This document shows positions 1-9,058 of a stretch of 64,000 bases of DNA, in pieces. Every line of letters starts with the position of its first letter. The first letter of the stretch is position 1. The position numbers were made by a program, and so were the translations under genes. The DNA is from Arthrobacter ulcerisalmonis (lineage in GTDB: Bacteria > Actinomycetota > Actinomycetes > Actinomycetales > Micrococcaceae): contig NZ_UXAU01000038.1 of NCBI RefSeq assembly GCF_900609065.1, forward strand, positions 248,001-312,000, written 5' to 3'. Below the pieces are notes generated by a model. That model was not told the DNA's origin. It did no database searches and saw only the letters and a program-made list of their open reading frames with translations.

Positions 1-798
1 CCGCTGGCTGATGCCGTCCTTGACGACCAGCCGGTCCACCACCACCTCAATGGTGTGCTTGTACTGCTTGCCCAGCTTGGGCGGATCGTTGAGCTGGATG
101 AGCTCGCCGTCCACCCGGGCCCGGGAGTAGCCCTTGGCCGTGAGCTCCTTGAAGAGTTCGACGAACTCGCCCTTACGGGCGCGGACCACGGGAGCCAGGA
201 TCTGGAAGCGGGTGCCTTCAGCCAGTTCCAGAAGCTGGTCCACGATCTGCTGCGGGGTCTGCTTGATGACCGGCTCGCCACAGACGGGGCAGTGCGGCCG
301 TCCTACACGGGCCCACAGGAGGCGCATGTAGTCGTAAATCTCGGTGATGGTGCCCACCGTGGACCGGGGATTCTTGCTGGTGGACTTCTGATCGATGGAC
401 ACCGCCGGCGACAGGCCTTCAATGAAGTCGACGTCCGGCTTGTCTACCTGGCCGAGGAACTGGCGTGCGTAGGCGGACAGCGACTCGACGTAGCGGCGTT
501 GGCCTTCGGCAAAAATGGTGTCGAACGCGAGCGAGGACTTCCCCGAACCGGACAGGCCGGTGAAGACGATCATGGCATCGCGGGGCAGGTCCAGGTCCAC
601 GTTGCGCAGGTTGTGTTCCCTGGCGCCCTTGACTACAAGGCGGGACAGGTCCGGCCGCTGCACTCCGCTGCCAGGTTGCGCACTGGCAGGCGAATTTCGC
701 TGGGGCACGACGGCGGTACTCGCCGTGGGTGCGGCACTGCCAACGCCGTTGGCGGGCTCGGAGTGGACGGGGGATTCGTCAGCTAAGGCTTTAGGCAC
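1..798 (-). CDS. uvrA: UvrA excinuclease ABC subunit A (5' part, truncated by the window edge)
   Basis: This is the N-terminal 266 codons of UvrA, the damage-recognition ATPase of nucleotide excision repair. The frame is open to base 1, so the gene continues outside the window. Walker [10 protein letters not shown] lies at residues 81-89, after the UvrA hallmark [10 protein letters not shown]. The first zinc-binding cysteines (HCPVCGE) and the [15 protein letters not shown] region follow. The chosen start is the GTG at 798, giving [10 protein letters not shown]; the first 50 residues are a low-complexity extension, and a later GTG at residue 46 is an alternative. A LexA-like palindrome lies 13 bp upstream. 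uvrB is in the same window, about 32 kb away on the same strand. Confidence 0.95.
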   Translation of the reverse strand, partial: MPKALADESPVHSEPANGVGSAAPTASTAVVPQRNSPASAQPGSGVQRPDLSRLVVKGAREHNLRNVDLDLPRDAMIVFTGLSGSGKSSLAFDTIFAEGQRRYVESLSAYARQFLGQVDKPDVDFIEGLSPAVSIDQKSTSKNPRSTVGTITEIYDYMRLLWARVGRPHCPVCGEPVIKQTPQQIVDQLLELAEGTRFQILAPVVRARKGEFVELFKELTAKGYSRARVDGELIQLNDPPKLGKQYKHTIEVVVDRLVVKDGISQR

Positions 799-811
799 TT
801 ATCCATGCTAA

Positions 812-827
812 TCGAAAACTTCTTCGA
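812..827. promoter_or_regulatory. Putative LexA (SOS) box upstream of uvrA
   Basis: TCGAAAACTTCTTCGA has perfect 5-bp arms TCGAA/TTCGA around a 6-bp centre. The actinobacterial LexA operator is close to TCGAAC-N4-GTTCGA, so this site differs only at the two inner positions. It ends 13 bp upstream of the uvrA GTG. uvrA is a classical SOS gene, so position and function agree. Binding is inferred. Confidence 0.6.
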
Positions 828-847
828 ATATCCACGCGGCTCCCCCG

Positions 848-1231
848 TCAGTCCGCGTCGTAGGCTGCGGCCAGCAGCTTTACCGCTTCGGCGAAGGAGG
901 CGCCCTGGGCTTTGGCTGCCGAGGAGTACTCAGCGGCAGCGGCAGAAAGGCTGCCGAGGCGGGTTTCCGGGGCGCATACCACCGTTCCGTTTCGTCCCCT
1001 GGTGGCCACCACGCCTGCCGCTTCGAGTTCTTTGTAGGCCCTGGCGACGGTATGCGGGGCAACAGCCAGCGTTTCGGCGAGGGCCCTGACTGCGGGCAGC
1101 CGAGCACCGGGAACCAAGGTTCCGTGGTCGACGGCGTGGATGACCTGAAGCCGGAGCTGATCGAATAAGGCCACGGTACTGCCCTGGTTGGGCCGCCACG
1201 TGCCGGGGAATTCTGCGGCCTTGGCGTTCAT
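848..1231 (-). CDS. GntR-family (YtrA-type) transcriptional regulator
   Basis: This 127-residue protein has an N-terminal winged helix typical of GntR: PGARLPAVRALAETL is followed by VAPHTVARAYKELEAAGVV, the recognition helix region. The C-terminal tail is only about 45 residues, with no large effector domain, which is characteristic of the YtrA subfamily. It is the last gene of a minus-strand operon. Its ATG overlaps the stop of the upstream ABC transporter by 4 bp, indicating translational coupling. YtrA-type regulators usually repress their own linked ABC transporter operon, so autoregulation of the exporter is the likely role. Confidence 0.88.
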   Translation of the reverse strand: MNAKAAEFPGTWRPNQGSTVALFDQLRLQVIHAVDHGTLVPGARLPAVRALAETLAVAPHTVARAYKELEAAGVVATRGRNGTVVCAPETRLGSLSAAAAEYSSAAKAQGASFAEAVKLLAAAYDAD

Positions 1232-3111
1232 CGGCCGGCCTCTGAGAAACCCTGCTCTGCTGACTCCACAGCAGGTGCGGGAAATTGGGCGCGGTAGAGG
1301 CTCGCATAGGAGCCGCTCGCCGCCAATAAACTCTGGTGCGTGCCCTGCTCCACGATGCGTCCTTGTTCCATGACGAGAATTAGATCAGCGTTCCGCACGG
1401 TGGCCAAACGGTGCGCAATGACAATACTGGTCCGGCCGTGGAGCAGGCCCCTCATGGCATGCCGGAGGAGCAGTTCCGTGCGGGAGTCCACCGAGCTGGT
1501 GGCCTCGTCGAGGATCAGGATGGACCGGTCCGCCAGTTGTGCCCTGGCGATGGCGACGAGTTGGCGTTGGCCCTTGCTCAGCGGTTCGCCGCCATCGTCC
1601 AGGACGGTGTCGTACCCCGCGGGCAGGGCCCGGACAAAGTGGTCCACGTACGCTGCCTCGGCGGCAGCAACAATGTCCTCCTCGCTGGCACCAAGCCGTC
1701 CGTAGCCAATGTTTTCCCTGATGGTGCCGCCAAAAAGCCAAGCATCCTGCAGCACCACGCCGAAACGGGTCCGGAGCGAGTCCCGCCCCATGTCTGCGAT
1801 GTCTGTGTCACCCAGGCGGATCTGTCCCGTGTTTGGCTCGCAGAACCGCAACAGCAGGTTGACCAGCGTTGTCTTGCCCGCACCCGTGTGCCCCACGATC
1901 GCTACGTTTTGGCCTGGTTTTACGGTGAAGGAGATGCCCTGAACAGCGGGCGCGGCATCCGGATAGCTGAAGGTGACGTCGTCGAACACGATGCTGCCGG
2001 CGGGGGCGGCTGAGTGCTGACCGGGGGCTGGGGCGGCGGGCTGGTGACCGGCGTCGTCCGGCCCTGCGGCATCCCCGGCGACAGGACTGTCCGTGGCCTC
2101 CTCCTCCTCAGCATCGAGGAGGTCGAAGACGCGGGCAGCCGACGCCGCGCAGGACTGGATGAGGTTGAGGAGCCCGCCGATCTGGCCCACCGGCTGGGTG
2201 AACAGCCTGCTGAACTGGATGAAAGCCTGGATCCCGCCGATGCTCATGCTGCCGGCGAGGACTTGACGGGCGCCAACCACCGCCACCGCCACGTAGTTCA
2301 GGTTGGACACCAGTATCAGGAGCGGCTGGACCATTCCGGAGGAGAATTGCGCCCGGGTGGCGGCCTTGGCAAGGCGGGCGTTGCTGGCGTTGAAGGTCTG
2401 CGCTGCCTGTTCCTGGTAGCCAAAAGCCTTGATCACCTCGTGGCCGGTAATGAACTCTTCGGCGTGTCCGTTCAGTTCCCCGGTTTCCCGCCACTGCCGT
2501 GCGAACTGCTCCTGCGACCGCCTGGCCACCAGGACGGTGATCAGGGTGGACACCGGAATCGACACCACAGCGATCAAGGCAAGGAGGGGTGAGATCCAGA
2601 TCATCATGGCCAATGAACCCAGCAGCAGCAGGACCGAGGTGATGAGCTGGGTCAGCAGCTGGTTGAGTGCCTGGGCAATGTTGTCGATGTCGTTGGTGGC
2701 CCGACTCAGGACATCACCGCGGGATCGTTCGGTGAAGTAGCCGGCCGGCAGCCGTTGCAGTTTGCCTGCCACCTGTTCACGCAGGCTGTACATCACGCCT
2801 TGCACCGAACGGGCGGTCAACGCACCCTGGATCCAGTTGAACAGCGAGGCAAAAACGTACATGCCTGCCACGACGGCGAGCAGGCTCCCCAGTGCGCGGA
2901 TATCGAGCCGGCCGCTGCCCACGCCGGCAACCACGACGTCGGTCGCGTCGCCCAGGATTTTCGGCGCCACCACGTTGAAGGCAGCGAAGCCGCAGGTAGC
3001 AAGCACCGCGCCCACCATTTTTCGCCGGAACGGCTGCAACTGGCCGAGCAGTCTGCCGGCGGTGGGCCAGAAGCCCGGGCCCTCTCCCCCGGTGGAGGCA
3101 ACTGCCGTCAC
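1228..3111 (-). CDS. ABC exporter half-transporter with canonical ATP site
   Basis: This 627-residue type IV ABC exporter half has a six-helix membrane domain (about residues 25-320), an Ala/Pro/Asp-rich linker (335-375) and a nucleotide-binding domain. Walker A GHTGAGKTT is at 407-415, signature LSKGQ near 511, and Walker B ILILDE with its catalytic Glu near 531-536. The GTG start overlaps the stop of the upstream half-transporter by 4 bp (GTGA). Together the two proteins form a heterodimer of the LmrCD/BmrCD/TmrAB type. Likely substrates are drugs, lipids or peptides, but the sequence does not say which. Confidence 0.92.
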   Translation of the reverse strand: MTAVASTGGEGPGFWPTAGRLLGQLQPFRRKMVGAVLATCGFAAFNVVAPKILGDATDVVVAGVGSGRLDIRALGSLLAVVAGMYVFASLFNWIQGALTARSVQGVMYSLREQVAGKLQRLPAGYFTERSRGDVLSRATNDIDNIAQALNQLLTQLITSVLLLLGSLAMMIWISPLLALIAVVSIPVSTLITVLVARRSQEQFARQWRETGELNGHAEEFITGHEVIKAFGYQEQAAQTFNASNARLAKAATRAQFSSGMVQPLLILVSNLNYVAVAVVGARQVLAGSMSIGGIQAFIQFSRLFTQPVGQIGGLLNLIQSCAASAARVFDLLDAEEEEATDSPVAGDAAGPDDAGHQPAAPAPGQHSAAPAGSIVFDDVTFSYPDAAPAVQGISFTVKPGQNVAIVGHTGAGKTTLVNLLLRFCEPNTGQIRLGDTDIADMGRDSLRTRFGVVLQDAWLFGGTIRENIGYGRLGASEEDIVAAAEAAYVDHFVRALPAGYDTVLDDGGEPLSKGQRQLVAIARAQLADRSILILDEATSSVDSRTELLLRHAMRGLLHGRTSIVIAHRLATVRNADLILVMEQGRIVEQGTHQSLLAASGSYASLYRAQFPAPAVESAEQGFSEAGR

Positions 3112-4985
3112 GGCTGACCCTCCAGTGCCAGCTGCGATTCAGCGATCTCCCGATACGTCTGCGAGGTGGCGAGAAGTTCCTGGTGCGTGCCCTGGGCGAC
3201 GAGGCGGCCGCCGTCGAGCACCAGGATCAGGTCTGCCGATTCGACGGTGCTGATCCGCTCGGCCACCACAACGACGGTTGCGTCGGCAAGTTCGATATCC
3301 AGGGCTGCCCGGAGCCGGGTGTCCGTTTCGTAGTCCAGCGCGGAGAAGCTGTCATCGAACAGATACAAGGGTGCCTCGCGAAGCAGTGCCCGGGCGATGC
3401 AGAGCCGCTGCCGCTGGCCGCCGGAGAAGTTGGAGCCGCCCTGGCCAAGGGGCGTCGCCAGGCCCAGCGGCAGGTCGCGCATGAACCGCATGGCCTGGGC
3501 CGTCTCCAACGCCGCCCACAGCTGGTCGTCGCTGGCATCCGGGGCGGCAACGCGGAGGTTCTGGGCGATGGTGCCTGAGAACAGGTGTGAATGCTGCGGG
3601 ACAATCGACATGGCCCGGCGAAGATCAGCCACCGGAAGGTCAGCCGTTCCGACGCCACCCAGGCTGATTCGGCCTTCAGTGAGGTCCAGGAACCGGGGAA
3701 ACAGGTTCAGCAGCGTCGTCTTGCCACTGCCGGTAGCGCCCAAGATGGCTACGGTGCTGCCACCAGCCGCTGTGAACGAAATCCCTGCCAACACCGGCTC
3801 CTCAGCGCCCGGATAGGAGAACGAGACGTCGTCGAAAGCAACAGCCACTGCCCGGCGGTGATGCAAAGGCTCGGCAGCGGGCGGGTCTGCTGCAGGAGGG
3901 CCAGTTGCGGGCGGATCGGCGACGGCCTGTACGGTCTCGGCGTGTGCGGTGTCCAGGATTTCGGTGATGCGTTCGGCGCACACGGCTGCCCGGGGCGCCG
4001 TCATGACCACGTACATAGCCATCATGATGGCCAGCAGGATCTGCAGGATGTACGAGATGAAGGCGGTCAGGGCGCCCAGTTCCATGTGGTCGGCCAGGAT
4101 CCGCTGACCACCGAACCAGACAACCGCAACGGAGGACAGGTTGACCACCAGCATCAGTAACGGCAACATTCCTGCAACCAGCAACGCTGACTGCAGGTTG
4201 TTAGCGGTGAGCCGATTGTTCACCACCGCGAATCGGCGGACTTCGTGGTCTTGGCGCACCAGGGATCGGATGGCCAAGGTGCCAATGATCTGCTCGCGGA
4301 GAATGCCGCCGGCGCGGTCCAGCAGCCCTTGGCCCTCACGGTACAGCGGGATAAGCCGACGAACGATCAGGATCAGGATGAGCGCCAGGATGGGGACGAT
4401 GGTGATAACCACCGTAGAAAGGCCCACGTCCTGCCTGACGGCAAGAATCACGCCGCCTATCCCCATGGCTGGGGCTGCCAAAAGCATGGTGAAAACCAGC
4501 AGCGAAAAGCCCTGGATCTGCGCGGTATCGTTAGTGGCCCTGGTGCTGAGGCTTTGCGTTCCAAAGAAGGCCACGTCCTGGGTGGACAGCCGTTGGATCC
4601 GGTTGAAAACCAGGGAGCGGAGTTCCCTGCCCAGGCGCATCGCCAAGACCGCGCCCAGGTAGCCGGCGCAGATCGCTGCGCCCGCTTGGACGGCGGCCAC
4701 CACTGTCATCAGGAGGCCAAGGCGGGCGATGACGTCGATGTTGCCGGCTACGATGCCGTCATCAATGATCTCGGCATTGATGGTGGGCAACAGGAGGGTG
4801 GCGCCCGACTGCACGAACTGGAGGACCACGAGTGCCGCCAAGGAAACTCCGTTGCCCCGCAACAAGCGCCTCAGCAACGCAATCAGCAACGAACCTCCAG
4901 AGCCAGACCAGGAACTACTGTCTCTGGGCTGCACCCCAGTGACCACCTCGTCATTGTAGGGCACATCACATTCAGCAGCTGTCAC
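3108..4985 (-). CDS. ABC exporter half-transporter with degenerate catalytic site
   Basis: This 625-residue partner of the downstream exporter half has a membrane domain at about 35-335 and a nucleotide-binding domain with Walker A GATGSGKTT at 416-424 and signature FSGGQ near 520. The residue after the Walker B aspartate is Asp instead of the catalytic Glu (YLFDDSFSALD, D545-D546). That is the hallmark of the degenerate-site subunit in asymmetric heterodimeric exporters. The start is uncertain: the GTG at 4985 falls inside a palindrome that may be an operator, and in-frame GTGs lie at codons 8 and 17. The methyltransferase stop is only 30 bp upstream, so co-transcription is possible. Confidence 0.9.
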   Translation of the reverse strand: MTAAECDVPYNDEVVTGVQPRDSSSWSGSGGSLLIALLRRLLRGNGVSLAALVVLQFVQSGATLLLPTINAEIIDDGIVAGNIDVIARLGLLMTVVAAVQAGAAICAGYLGAVLAMRLGRELRSLVFNRIQRLSTQDVAFFGTQSLSTRATNDTAQIQGFSLLVFTMLLAAPAMGIGGVILAVRQDVGLSTVVITIVPILALILILIVRRLIPLYREGQGLLDRAGGILREQIIGTLAIRSLVRQDHEVRRFAVVNNRLTANNLQSALLVAGMLPLLMLVVNLSSVAVVWFGGQRILADHMELGALTAFISYILQILLAIMMAMYVVMTAPRAAVCAERITEILDTAHAETVQAVADPPATGPPAADPPAAEPLHHRRAVAVAFDDVSFSYPGAEEPVLAGISFTAAGGSTVAILGATGSGKTTLLNLFPRFLDLTEGRISLGGVGTADLPVADLRRAMSIVPQHSHLFSGTIAQNLRVAAPDASDDQLWAALETAQAMRFMRDLPLGLATPLGQGGSNFSGGQRQRLCIARALLREAPLYLFDDSFSALDYETDTRLRAALDIELADATVVVVAERISTVESADLILVLDGGRLVAQGTHQELLATSQTYREIAESQLALEGQP

Positions 4986-4995
4986 ATCGCGTGAC
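4981..4995. promoter_or_regulatory. Inverted repeat GTCAC-N5-GTGAC, candidate operator of the ABC/GntR operon
   Basis: GTCACATCGCGTGAC is a perfect 5-bp inverted repeat with a 5-bp centre, at the very 5' end of the exporter operon. It overlaps the annotated GTG start. If translation begins at a later GTG, it would lie in the promoter or 5' UTR. Assignment to the GntR regulator rests on position only. Confidence 0.3.
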
Positions 4996-5015
4996 TGGGC
5001 CTGTCGAAGCCGGAC

Positions 5016-5795
5016 TCAGGACCGTTTCTGTCCTACGGCGAAGAGCCGCCGGAAAGGGAAGACCGTTCCGTGCTGCCCTGCCGGGTAGGCCTTGGCCAGC
5101 AGCGCCGCGTACTCGGCTTCGAACAGGCTGAAATCCGCAGCCGATAGTGCCGCCATGACAGGACGCAGCGCGGTGCCCCGTACCCATTCGAGCACGGGGT
5201 CCGGGCCGGCAAGCACCTGCTGGTAGCTGGTCTCCCACGCATCGGCGCTGAAGCCCGCGTCCAACAGGAGGTTCAGGTAGTCCGCCGGTTCGCCCACCGA
5301 CTCGTCACCGCGGAGCACACCAGCCAGTTTGGTCGACCATGCCGCAGAGGAAGCCAAGTCCCGCATCAGCGCGTGCGACGGTGCGGTGAAATTACCTGGG
5401 ACCTGCATGGCGAACCAGGCACCGGGCCGTAAACCTGCCAACCAGCCTGGTATCAGGTCCCGGTGGTTCGGCACCCACTGCAGGGCGGCGTTGGTCACCA
5501 CCACGTCCGTGTCGGCAGCAGGGTGCCACGTGGCGATGTCTGCCTGTTCAAACGTGAGGCGGCCATTGGCCGGTTCGAGGCGTGCGGCCGTGGCCAGCAT
5601 CTGCGCTGAGGAATCCAGGCCCACCACCGCCGCGTCGGGCCAGCGGGCGGCGAGGGTGGCGGTCAGGTTCCCCGGCCCACAGCCCAGATCCACCACCAGG
5701 CCCGGAGCCTGCGCACCCACCCTCCCGGTGAGGTCAAAGAACGGCCGGTCCCGGTAGTCACCAAACTGCACGTACTTCGTTGGGTCCCACTTCAT
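5016..5795 (-). CDS. tam: SAM-dependent methyltransferase, trans-aconitate 2-methyltransferase-like
   Basis: This 259-residue class I methyltransferase has SAM-binding motif I VVDLGCGPGN at residues 34-43. The N-terminal signature WDPTKYVQFGDYR followed by RPFFDL is typical of trans-aconitate methyltransferase (Tam), which methylates the trans-aconitate that inhibits aconitase. Other family features are NAALQWVPNH and the FAMQVPGNF segment. The reading frame is open further upstream, but the ATG at 5795 has a perfect AGGAGG Shine-Dalgarno sequence and begins exactly where homology begins. It is divergent from the helicase gene. Confidence 0.87.
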   Translation of the reverse strand: MKWDPTKYVQFGDYRDRPFFDLTGRVGAQAPGLVVDLGCGPGNLTATLAARWPDAAVVGLDSSAQMLATAARLEPANGRLTFEQADIATWHPAADTDVVVTNAALQWVPNHRDLIPGWLAGLRPGAWFAMQVPGNFTAPSHALMRDLASSAAWSTKLAGVLRGDESVGEPADYLNLLLDAGFSADAWETSYQQVLAGPDPVLEWVRGTALRPVMAALSAADFSLFEAEYAALLAKAYPAGQHGTVFPFRRLFAVGQKRS

Positions 5796-5904
5796 GTCCG
5801 CCTCCTGTGCGCGCTGCCGCCGGAACCTTCCGCCCGGGTCATTCCCCGCCTGCGCCGAGCCTACCCGGGGAACAGCGGGCGCCAGGGCAGTAAGCTGGAA
5901 ATCA

Positions 5905-8448
5905 ATGAAACTCGTTGACCAGCTGACTGAACTTTCCGCCCTCAACCCGGCTACCGCCGTCGACCCCGACCTCCTCTACACCCGCTTCGGTGAGTGGACG
6001 GAAAGCCGCGGCCTGTCGCTCTATCCGGCGCAGGACGAGGCAATCATGGAGCTGGCCACCGGCGCCAACGTCATCCTGGCCACGCCAACGGGTTCCGGTA
6101 AGTCCTTGGTGGCAATTGCCGCGCACTTCCAAGCCATGGCCCACGGCCGCCGCAGCTATTACACCGCCCCCATCAAGGCGCTGGTGTCGGAGAAGTTCTT
6201 CGCCCTGTGCGAGATTTTCGGCGCGGAAAACGTGGGCATGATCACCGGCGACTCGGGCGTCAACCAGGACGCCCCGATCATCTGCTGCACCGCCGAAATT
6301 CTGGCCAACGTGGCGCTCCGCGAAGGCACCGACGCGGAGCTCGGCACCGTGATCATGGACGAGTTCCACTTCTACTCGGATCCGCAACGCGGGTGGGCCT
6401 GGCAAGTTCCGCTGCTCGAACTTCCGCAGGCCCAGTTCCTCCTGATGTCCGCCACCCTGGGCGACGTGGCCCGATTCGAGACCGGCCTGACGGACCTCAC
6501 CGGCCGCCCCACCACCACCGTGAGCTCGGCCGAGCGGCCCATTCCGCTGCATTACTACTACCACGAGACCCCCGTCCACGAGACGCTCGAGGAACTCCTG
6601 GCCACCCGCCAAGTTCCTGTTTACGTGGTGCATTTCAGCCAGATCGAGGCCATCGACCGGGCGCAGACGCTGATGAGCATCAACGTCTGCAGCCGGGAAG
6701 AAAAGGACAAGATCGCCGAGTTGATCGCTGGCTTCCGCTTCGCGGCAGGGTTCGGCAAGACCCTGAACCGGCTGGTACGGCACGGCATCGGCGTCCACCA
6801 TGCGGGCATGCTGCCCAAATACCGCCGCCTCGTGGAGCAGCTGGCCCAGGCTGGACTGCTGAAAGTGATCTGTGGGACGGACACGCTGGGCGTCGGCATC
6901 AACGTGCCCATCCGCACCGTCCTGCTCACCGCTTTGAGCAAGTACGACGGTGTCCGCACCAGGCCGCTCAACTCTCGGGAGTTCCACCAAATCGCAGGCC
7001 GGGCCGGCCGGGCGGGCTACGACACCGCAGGGACCGTGGTGGTGCAGGCACCGGAACACGTCATCGAAAACGTCAAGGCCATGGCGAAAGCCACGGCCAA
7101 GTTCGGCGACGACCAGAAGAAGCTGCGCCAAGTGGTCAAGAAGAAGCCGCCAGAGGGCTTCGTGTCGTGGGGCGAGCCCACGTTCAAGCGACTGGTCGAA
7201 TCCATCCCGGATCCGTTGAGCTCAAGCTTCACCGTGACCCACTCCATGCTGATGAACCTGATGGAGCGCCCCGGCGATCCATTTGCCGCTGCCCGCCGCC
7301 TCCTCACCGAAAATCACGAGCCGCGCGTGTCGCAGCTACGGCTCATGCGGAGCGCCCTCGGGATCTACCGCGAGCTTTTGGCAGCCGAGGTCATCGAGCG
7401 GATTCCGGCAGACGAACAGGGCCCTGACGGCCGCACCGTGCGCTTGACCGTGCACCTGCAGGCCAATTTCGCCCTGAATCAGCCACTCTCGCCCTTCGCC
7501 CTGGCGGCGCTGGAGCTCCTGGATCCGGAGTCGCCGTCGTACGCCCTGGATGTGGTGTCGGTGATCGAATCGACCCTGGAGAAGCCGCGGCAGATCCTGT
7601 CCGCGCAGCAGAAAAAGGCCCGCGGCGAGGCGGTGGCAGCGATGAAGGCCGACGGCATCGAGTACGACCAGCGGATGGCCCTGCTGGACGCCGTCACCTA
7701 CCCGCAGCCGCTCGCCGACATCCTCGGTGAAGCGTTCGAGGTGTACCGCAAGGCAGCCCCGTGGGTGGGCGACTTCGAGCTGGCCCCCAAGTCGATTGTC
7801 CGGGACATGTACGAACGGGCCATGAACTTTGGTGAGTTTGTCCAGTTCTACAGCCTGGCGCGCTCCGAAGGCATCGTGCTCAGGTACCTGTCCGACGCCT
7901 TCAAGGCCCTGCGGCAGACCGTCCCGCAGGACATGCTCCGGGAGGACCTGGAAGACCTGATGGCGTGGCTGGGTGAGATGGTGCGCCAGGTGGACTCGAG
8001 CCTCCTGGACGAATGGGAGGAGCTCACCTCCGGTGACACGCTCACTCCGCACGATGCGCCCCCGCCGCCGCCACCGCTGCTGACCGCCAACATCCGGGCG
8101 TTCCGCGTGATGGTCCGCAACGAGATGTTCAGGCGCGTGGAACTTTTCGCCGACGAGGACGCCCAGGCGTTGGGCCAGCTCGACGGCGGCGCAGGCTGGG
8201 ATTCGGAGCGCTGGGAAGATGCGCTGGACGACTACTTCGACGAACACGACGACATCGGCACCGGACCTGATGCCCGCGGCCCCGGCCTGCTCATCATCAC
8301 CGAAGAACCGGGAAGCTGGAAGGTGCGGCAGATCTTCGAGGACCCCGCCGGCAACCACGACTGGGGCATTTCCGCCACCGTTGACCTGGCCGCCTCTGAT
8401 GAGTCCGGCACCGCAGTGGTCACCGTGACTGACGTCAACCGGCTGTAG
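5905..8448 (+). CDS. Ski2-like DEAD/DEAH-box RNA helicase with DUF3516-type C-terminus
   Basis: This 847-residue SF2 helicase has motif I ATPTGSGKS at about 59-67, motif II DEFH near 152 (a variant of DEVH), motif III MSATLG and motif VI QIAGRAGRAGYD near 365. The region from about 400 to the end matches the long C-terminal domain (DUF3516) of actinobacterial Ski2/Mtr4-like helicases. RNA processing or turnover in the cytoplasm is the likely role. The ATG at 5905 is preferred over an upstream in-frame codon at 5794 because the family sequence starts at MKLVDQLTEL. The gene is divergent from the methyltransferase; the 109-bp gap must hold both promoters. Confidence 0.9.
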   Translation: MKLVDQLTELSALNPATAVDPDLLYTRFGEWTESRGLSLYPAQDEAIMELATGANVILATPTGSGKSLVAIAAHFQAMAHGRRSYYTAPIKALVSEKFFALCEIFGAENVGMITGDSGVNQDAPIICCTAEILANVALREGTDAELGTVIMDEFHFYSDPQRGWAWQVPLLELPQAQFLLMSATLGDVARFETGLTDLTGRPTTTVSSAERPIPLHYYYHETPVHETLEELLATRQVPVYVVHFSQIEAIDRAQTLMSINVCSREEKDKIAELIAGFRFAAGFGKTLNRLVRHGIGVHHAGMLPKYRRLVEQLAQAGLLKVICGTDTLGVGINVPIRTVLLTALSKYDGVRTRPLNSREFHQIAGRAGRAGYDTAGTVVVQAPEHVIENVKAMAKATAKFGDDQKKLRQVVKKKPPEGFVSWGEPTFKRLVESIPDPLSSSFTVTHSMLMNLMERPGDPFAAARRLLTENHEPRVSQLRLMRSALGIYRELLAAEVIERIPADEQGPDGRTVRLTVHLQANFALNQPLSPFALAALELLDPESPSYALDVVSVIESTLEKPRQILSAQQKKARGEAVAAMKADGIEYDQRMALLDAVTYPQPLADILGEAFEVYRKAAPWVGDFELAPKSIVRDMYERAMNFGEFVQFYSLARSEGIVLRYLSDAFKALRQTVPQDMLREDLEDLMAWLGEMVRQVDSSLLDEWEELTSGDTLTPHDAPPPPPPLLTANIRAFRVMVRNEMFRRVELFADEDAQALGQLDGGAGWDSERWEDALDDYFDEHDDIGTGPDARGPGLLIITEEPGSWKVRQIFEDPAGNHDWGISATVDLAASDESGTAVVTVTDVNRL

Positions 8449-8542
8449 CTGTTGCCCGGGGCGCCGGCGGTAACGCAGCGCGGCGGCCCGGCTGGCGGTG
8501 GCCCAGCTGGTGGCTGCGCCCGCCGACGGTAAGCTCGGAATC

Positions 8543-9058
8543 ATGAGTGTTATTCGCCCCGCCACTGCAGCCGACGTACCAACAATCCTCAGGATGATCC
8601 ACGAGCTGGCCCACTACGAGAAGGAACCGGACGCGGTCCGGAACACCCCGGAGATGCTGCACGCAGCGTTGTTCGGCCCCGAGCCGCGCGTGTTTGCCAC
8701 CATGGCCGAAAACGGTGCTGGCGACGTGCAGGGTTTCGCGCTCTGGTTCTTGAACTACTCCACCTGGGAGGGCGTGCACGGGATCTACCTCGAAGATCTT
8801 TACGTCAGCCCGGACGCCCGCGGCGAGGGCCACGGCAAGGCACTCTTGCAGCACCTCGCCGGTGAGGCAGTAGCCAAGGGGTACGCCCGGGTCGAGTGGA
8901 GCGTCCTGGACTGGAACGAACCGTCCATCAATTTCTACCGCAGCCTGGGCGCGGCGCCGATGGATGGCTGGTCCACGTTCCGCCTCACCGGGGAACCGCT
9001 GGCACAGTTCGGTGCCACCGTGTCCGGGAGCCAGCTTGATGGAGCCGCGCGTGCTTGA
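8543..9058 (+). CDS. GNAT-family N-acetyltransferase
   Basis: This 171-residue protein has GNAT motif A YLEDLYVSPDARGEGHGKAL, containing the acetyl-CoA pyrophosphate loop, and motif B WNEPSINFYRSLGA. It resembles the diamine/thialysine acetyltransferase-like group, which shares the pattern EGVHGIYLEDL and DWN..SINFY, so a small amine or amino acid substrate is plausible. The ATG at 8543 begins at the family start MSVIRPATAAD. The last 20 bp overlap the start of the next gene, indicating coupled expression. Confidence 0.87.
   Translation: MSVIRPATAADVPTILRMIHELAHYEKEPDAVRNTPEMLHAALFGPEPRVFATMAENGAGDVQGFALWFLNYSTWEGVHGIYLEDLYVSPDARGEGHGKALLQHLAGEAVAKGYARVEWSVLDWNEPSINFYRSLGAAPMDGWSTFRLTGEPLAQFGATVSGSQLDGAARA

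Noticed and set aside
5902..7131. 409-codon open frame antisense to the Ski2-like helicase
   Set aside because: It is a shadow of a well-supported helicase gene; no start signal or domain.
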